Of a DNA stretch of 64,000 bases, positions 60,821 to 64,000 are shown in pieces. The first letter of the stretch is position 1. Every line of letters starts with the position of its first letter. Source of the stretch: CALBPI01 sp039027435 (GTDB taxonomy: Bacteria > Pseudomonadota > Gammaproteobacteria > Steroidobacterales > Woeseiaceae); NCBI GenBank assembly GCA_039027435.1, contig JBCCKF010000015.1, positions 1 through 64,000 of the forward strand, read 5' to 3'. The notes under the pieces are model-generated. The model ran no database searches, was not told the origin of the DNA, and saw only the letters and a list, made by a program, of their open reading frames with translations. Both the position numbers and the translations under genes were made by a program.

Positions 60821-61560
60821 TGCGCTTTGCCTTGATTCGCAACGGCCGCTGCCGCCGCCGCAATCGCCTCTGGGTCGCCAAGAAATTCCCTCGCCGTCGG
60901 TTTCAGGTCATCGTCCAGGTGATACTCGAGCGGAACCCCCGTCGGAATATTAAAGCCTGTAATCTCCTGCTCTGAGACGTCGTCCAGCATCTTGACCAGC
61001 GCGCGCAAGCTGTTCCCGTGGGCGGCAATCAGGACGTTCTTTCCTGCTTTGAGGTCTGTGCTGATCGCCGTATCCCAAACCACTCTGACGCGTTCGAGTG
61101 TCAATGCCAGTGATTCGGTCGCAGGCAATCCGTCTATGCCGCTGTAGCGCACGTCAAAACGAGGGTGGCGCTCATCGTCGTCTTCAAGCGGCGGTGGCGT
61201 GATGTCGTAGGAGCGGCGCCAGATGTGTACCTGCTCATCGCCGTATTTGGCAGCCGTCTCTGCCTTGTTTAATCCTTGCAGTGCCCCGTAGTGACGCTCG
61301 TTCAGTCGCCAGTCGCGATGCACAGGCAGCCACATCCGATCCATTTCGTCCAGCATCAACCACAACGTGCGGATTGCACGCTTCAGCACCGATGTGTAGG
61401 CGACATCAAACTCGTACCCGCCTTGCTTGAGTAGCGCGCCGGCAGCGCGGGCTTCTGCTTCGCCTTTTGCTGTCAGATCGACATCTGTCCAGCCGGTAAA
61501 GAGGTTTTTCAGGTTCCAGTCGCTTTGGCCATGTCGGCACAGGATTAGTTTTCCGGTCAT
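60817..61560 (-). CDS. gpmA: 2,3-bisphosphoglycerate-dependent phosphoglycerate mutase
   Basis: A 247-residue mutase from ATG 61560 with GGGG upstream. In-frame sequence up to 61617 overlaps the glutamate dehydrogenase gene and is excluded. RHGQSDWN with H10, the AHGNSLRALVKML second histidine and FTGWTDVDLTAKG are present. It interconverts 3- and 2-phosphoglycerate in glycolysis. It lies 19 bases past the glutamate dehydrogenase stop and is coupled to the carbonic anhydrase-like gene. Confidence 0.95.
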   Translation of the reverse strand: MTGKLILCRHGQSDWNLKNLFTGWTDVDLTAKGEAEARAAGALLKQGGYEFDVAYTSVLKRAIRTLWLMLDEMDRMWLPVHRDWRLNERHYGALQGLNKAETAAKYGDEQVHIWRRSYDITPPPLEDDDERHPRFDVRYSGIDGLPATESLALTLERVRVVWDTAISTDLKAGKNVLIAAHGNSLRALVKMLDDVSEQEITGFNIPTGVPLEYHLDDDLKPTAREFLGDPEAIAAAAAAVANQGKAQ

Positions 61561-61579
61561 CTTAGTCCCCAGAGATCGG

Positions 61580-64000
61580 TCAGTCGGCGCTCTCGCCGAC
61601 CAGAGTTGCAATTTCATTCACGGCAACAGTAAGTGAGGCGAAGTCGGTGCTTTCGCTCTCGCGCATTTGTTCCAGAAGTTCCTCGGTGCGTTCAAAGCGT
61701 CCCGGCCTTGCTTGCCGAAGAGCCGCGATGCCTGACTCGGCATTGCCACAGCCGCTGATGCTGAATACCTGACCTGCCAATTCTCGCTGAGCGCCGACTG
61801 CCCGGTCGCGCAGTGTGCCGCGTGCGCGCGCCTGCCAGATTCCGTCAACTTTAAGTCGGTCGACCGCACTGCGGATCCAGTCGAAGGGCAGTTGTTCACC
61901 AAGAGCGAAATACGTTTTCGCCATGTCTTTGATGTTGCAGCCTGTGTCTGTTGCGATGCGAACAATCTCCAGAGCGTCGGTGATGGAGCCCAACGCGCTG
62001 ATGCGTCGTGACAATCGCTCAGGAACGCCCATGCGTAAGTGCTGACGTACCGTCTTCTCCAGTCGCAGTGCGCCAGACTCGGACATCAGATCGGGCAGGT
62101 CCCTGAGGATCTCCTGCACCGGCATTGAGATGCTCTCGGTCATCACGTCGACATCTAGCGGTCCATTGGAGTTTCGCAGAATCCAGTAGCAGCTGTGGCG
62201 CAGCTTTCTTGCGATCTCATACATCATCGAGTACTGGATGTTGGTTGGGATACGCGTGTCGAGTCGCTCGATGTCTGCCCACAGGGTGCGCGCATCAGCG
62301 ATGTCTCTTGCGATCACATAGCTCTGAGCGACTCGGTCAACACCGCTACCTGTTTCCTGCTGCGCACGAATAGCGAAGGCTGGCCCCATGCGATTGACCA
62401 GACTGTTCGTGAGCAGCGTTGTCACGATTTGCTGCGCGAGTCGATGTCGCGACACAAACTCCCCAAACTGCTTCTGTAGGGGAGTCGGGAAGTAGTGCAG
62501 CAGTTCGGTATCGCGGTAGGCGCCGAGCTCTACGCCTGCACCACTCAGTTGCTGGTAGAGGTCGAGCTTCGCGTAACTGAGCAGCACCGAGAGTTCCGGT
62601 CGAGTAAAGCCACGTTCCTCGCGCTTGCGTGCATCCAGTGCCTCATCATCCGGCAGACCCTCGAGGCGTCGGTTCAATAATCCGCTCTTCTGCAGGGTTT
62701 GGATGGTGGCGCGATGTTCGCTCAAGCGCTCCACCGCACGAGCCTCCATCATGCTGATGGCCTGAGTCTGCAAATAGTTATTGCGCAGCACAAGCGCGGC
62801 AACTTCGTCGGTCATCCGCGCGAGTAGCTGGTTGCGCTTGCCGCGAGTCATGCGTCGTTCCTGACTGATCAGTGCCAACAGGATCTTGATGTTGACCTCG
62901 CGATCGGAGCTGTCGACTCCCGCCGAGTTATCGATGAAGTCGGTATTGATGCGACCGCCGTTCGCAGCGAATTCGACTCTAGCCAGTTGCGTTAATCCGA
63001 GATTTCCGCCTTCTCCGATCACCTTGCACTGAAGCTCGGTCGCATCCACGCGCACGCTGTCATTCTGGCGGTCACCGGCGTCGCTATGGTTCTCATGACT
63101 CGCCTTGGCATAGGTGCCGATGCCACCGTTCCAAAGCAAGTCCACAGGCATGCGCAAAATCGCCTGGATCAGTTCGAGAGGCGACAGACTGGGCGCTTTG
63201 GTTTGCAGTAGTTTTTGCGCTTCGGGCGATAGATCGATCGACTTCAAGGTTCGATCAAAGACACCCCCGCCCGGAGATATCAAGCTGGTGTCGTAGTCGT
63301 CCCAGCCAGAACGCGGTAGTGCAAACAACCGCTGTCTTTCGGCGAAGCTGACGGCAGGGTCTGGTGTGGGGTCGATGAAGATATGCCGGTGGTTGAAGGT
63401 CGCTTGCAGACATAGTGTTTCAGACAGCAGCATTCCGTTGCCGAATACGTCACCTGACATGTCACCGACGCCGGCCACGGTGAAGCGATCGGTTTGGGTA
63501 TCAATACCCATCTCACGGAAGTGGCGTTTCACCGCTTCCCACGCACCGCGTGCGGTAATGGCCATCTTCTTGTGGTCGTAGCCCGCACTGCCTCCCGACG
63601 CGAACGCGTCTCCCAGCCAGAATCCCCGCTCGAGGGCGATTTCATTCGCGATATCCGAAAACGTTGCGGTTCCCTTGTCAGCAGCCACAACCAGATAGGG
63701 GTCCGGGTCATCGTAGGCAACGACACCGTCCGGGGGCGCAATGTCACCCTCGATCAGATTGTCGGTCACTGAAAGCAGCGCAGTGATGAACATCCGATAA
63801 CAATCGATCGCTTCGGTCATGATCGCATTACGATCACCTTCGGGCAGTTGCTTGGGATAGAAACCGCCTTTCGCACCTGTAGGCACGATCACCGTGTTCT
63901 TGACGGTCTGCGCTTTCATGAGACCCAGAACTTCGGTTCGGAAGTCATCACGTCGATCTGACCATCGGAGCCCGCCTCGGGCAATATCGCCGGCACGCAG
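61580..64000 (-). CDS. gdhB: NAD-specific glutamate dehydrogenase, large type (3' part)
   Basis: The window holds about 806 C-terminal residues of a protein that normally is about 1600 long; the reading frame runs off position 64000 with no start (first residues seen are LRAGDIARGGLRWSDRRDD). The dehydrogenase core is visible as VIVPTGAKGGFYPKQLPEGD, AGVGDMSGDVFGNGMLL and GGNLGLTQLARVEFAANGGR. It deaminates glutamate to 2-oxoglutarate. An ATG at 63919 is internal, not the start. Confidence 0.95.
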   Translation of the reverse strand: MRAGDIARGGLRWSDRRDDFRTEVLGLMKAQTVKNTVIVPTGAKGGFYPKQLPEGDRNAIMTEAIDCYRMFITALLSVTDNLIEGDIAPPDGVVAYDDPDPYLVVAADKGTATFSDIANEIALERGFWLGDAFASGGSAGYDHKKMAITARGAWEAVKRHFREMGIDTQTDRFTVAGVGDMSGDVFGNGMLLSETLCLQATFNHRHIFIDPTPDPAVSFAERQRLFALPRSGWDDYDTSLISPGGGVFDRTLKSIDLSPEAQKLLQTKAPSLSPLELIQAILRMPVDLLWNGGIGTYAKASHENHSDAGDRQNDSVRVDATELQCKVIGEGGNLGLTQLARVEFAANGGRINTDFIDNSAGVDSSDREVNIKILLALISQERRMTRGKRNQLLARMTDEVAALVLRNNYLQTQAISMMEARAVERLSEHRATIQTLQKSGLLNRRLEGLPDDEALDARKREERGFTRPELSVLLSYAKLDLYQQLSGAGVELGAYRDTELLHYFPTPLQKQFGEFVSRHRLAQQIVTTLLTNSLVNRMGPAFAIRAQQETGSGVDRVAQSYVIARDIADARTLWADIERLDTRIPTNIQYSMMYEIARKLRHSCYWILRNSNGPLDVDVMTESISMPVQEILRDLPDLMSESGALRLEKTVRQHLRMGVPERLSRRISALGSITDALEIVRIATDTGCNIKDMAKTYFALGEQLPFDWIRSAVDRLKVDGIWQARARGTLRDRAVGAQRELAGQVFSISGCGNAESGIAALRQARPGRFERTEELLEQMRESESTDFASLTVAVNEIATLVGESAD

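Overview
This 64 kb window looks like part of the chromosome of a GC-rich, aerobic, heterotrophic gammaproteobacterium. Supporting signs are the GlnS-type glutaminyl-tRNA synthetase, a Zur/Fur regulator, Uup, BipA/TypA, 2-methylcitrate-cycle genes, several acyl-CoA enzymes and an NAD-dependent glutamate dehydrogenase of the large type. The exact lineage cannot be fixed from sequence alone; a marine or soil member near Woeseiales/Steroidobacterales is a guess. No rRNA, tRNA or CRISPR array was seen.

Positions 1-4060 are an accessory island. It opens with the end of an IS3-family element. Then come five or six small plus-strand genes, each preceded by a copy of a spacer repeat that carries an extended -10 promoter-like motif. 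Two of the genes resemble polymorphic-toxin immunity proteins (an Imm26-like gene broken by a frameshift, and a DUF6869-like gene). The island ends with a RelE/HigB-type toxin and HTH antitoxin pair that has its own palindromic operator.

Positions 4062-10215 (minus) hold a tightly packed run: flavin reductase, amidase, membrane protein, prpB, prpC, prpD, closed by a strong intrinsic terminator. A repeat-built DUF4397-like lipoprotein follows on the plus strand, then an overlapping SDR and pterin-synthase pair on the minus strand.

Positions 13250-23826 (plus) are one long operon: TldD with a Tat signal, TldE without one, a Tat-exported DUF4159 protein, MoxR ATPase, DUF58, a BatA-like membrane protein and two large membrane proteins. 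Facing it (29454-23834, minus) is a lipid-flavoured operon: OlsB-like N-acyltransferase, PlsC-like acyltransferase, DinB-like protein, an 847-residue hydrolase/DedA/ATP-grasp fusion, and a secreted START-like protein.

The rest is mostly core or housekeeping. It includes a sulfite exporter, CurA-type reductase, gamma-glutamyltransferase, BipA, an MFS transporter, maleylacetoacetate isomerase and XdhC. Next are a pseudo-receiver/TonB fusion, ThrS, Zur, GlnS and two acyl-CoA dehydrogenases. A molybdenum-cofactor cluster follows (moaA, moaC, mobA, moaD, moaE, and a convergent MocA-like gene). After it come a MaoC dehydratase, an inositol-phosphatase-like and nitrilase pair, Uup, an acyl-CoA ligase group, a DUF1499 protein, TesB, gamma-carbonic anhydrase, GpmA and the 3' part of the NAD-glutamate dehydrogenase gene, which runs off the right end. 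XdhC plus the MocA-like protein and the moa genes suggest the cell builds molybdenum hydroxylases.
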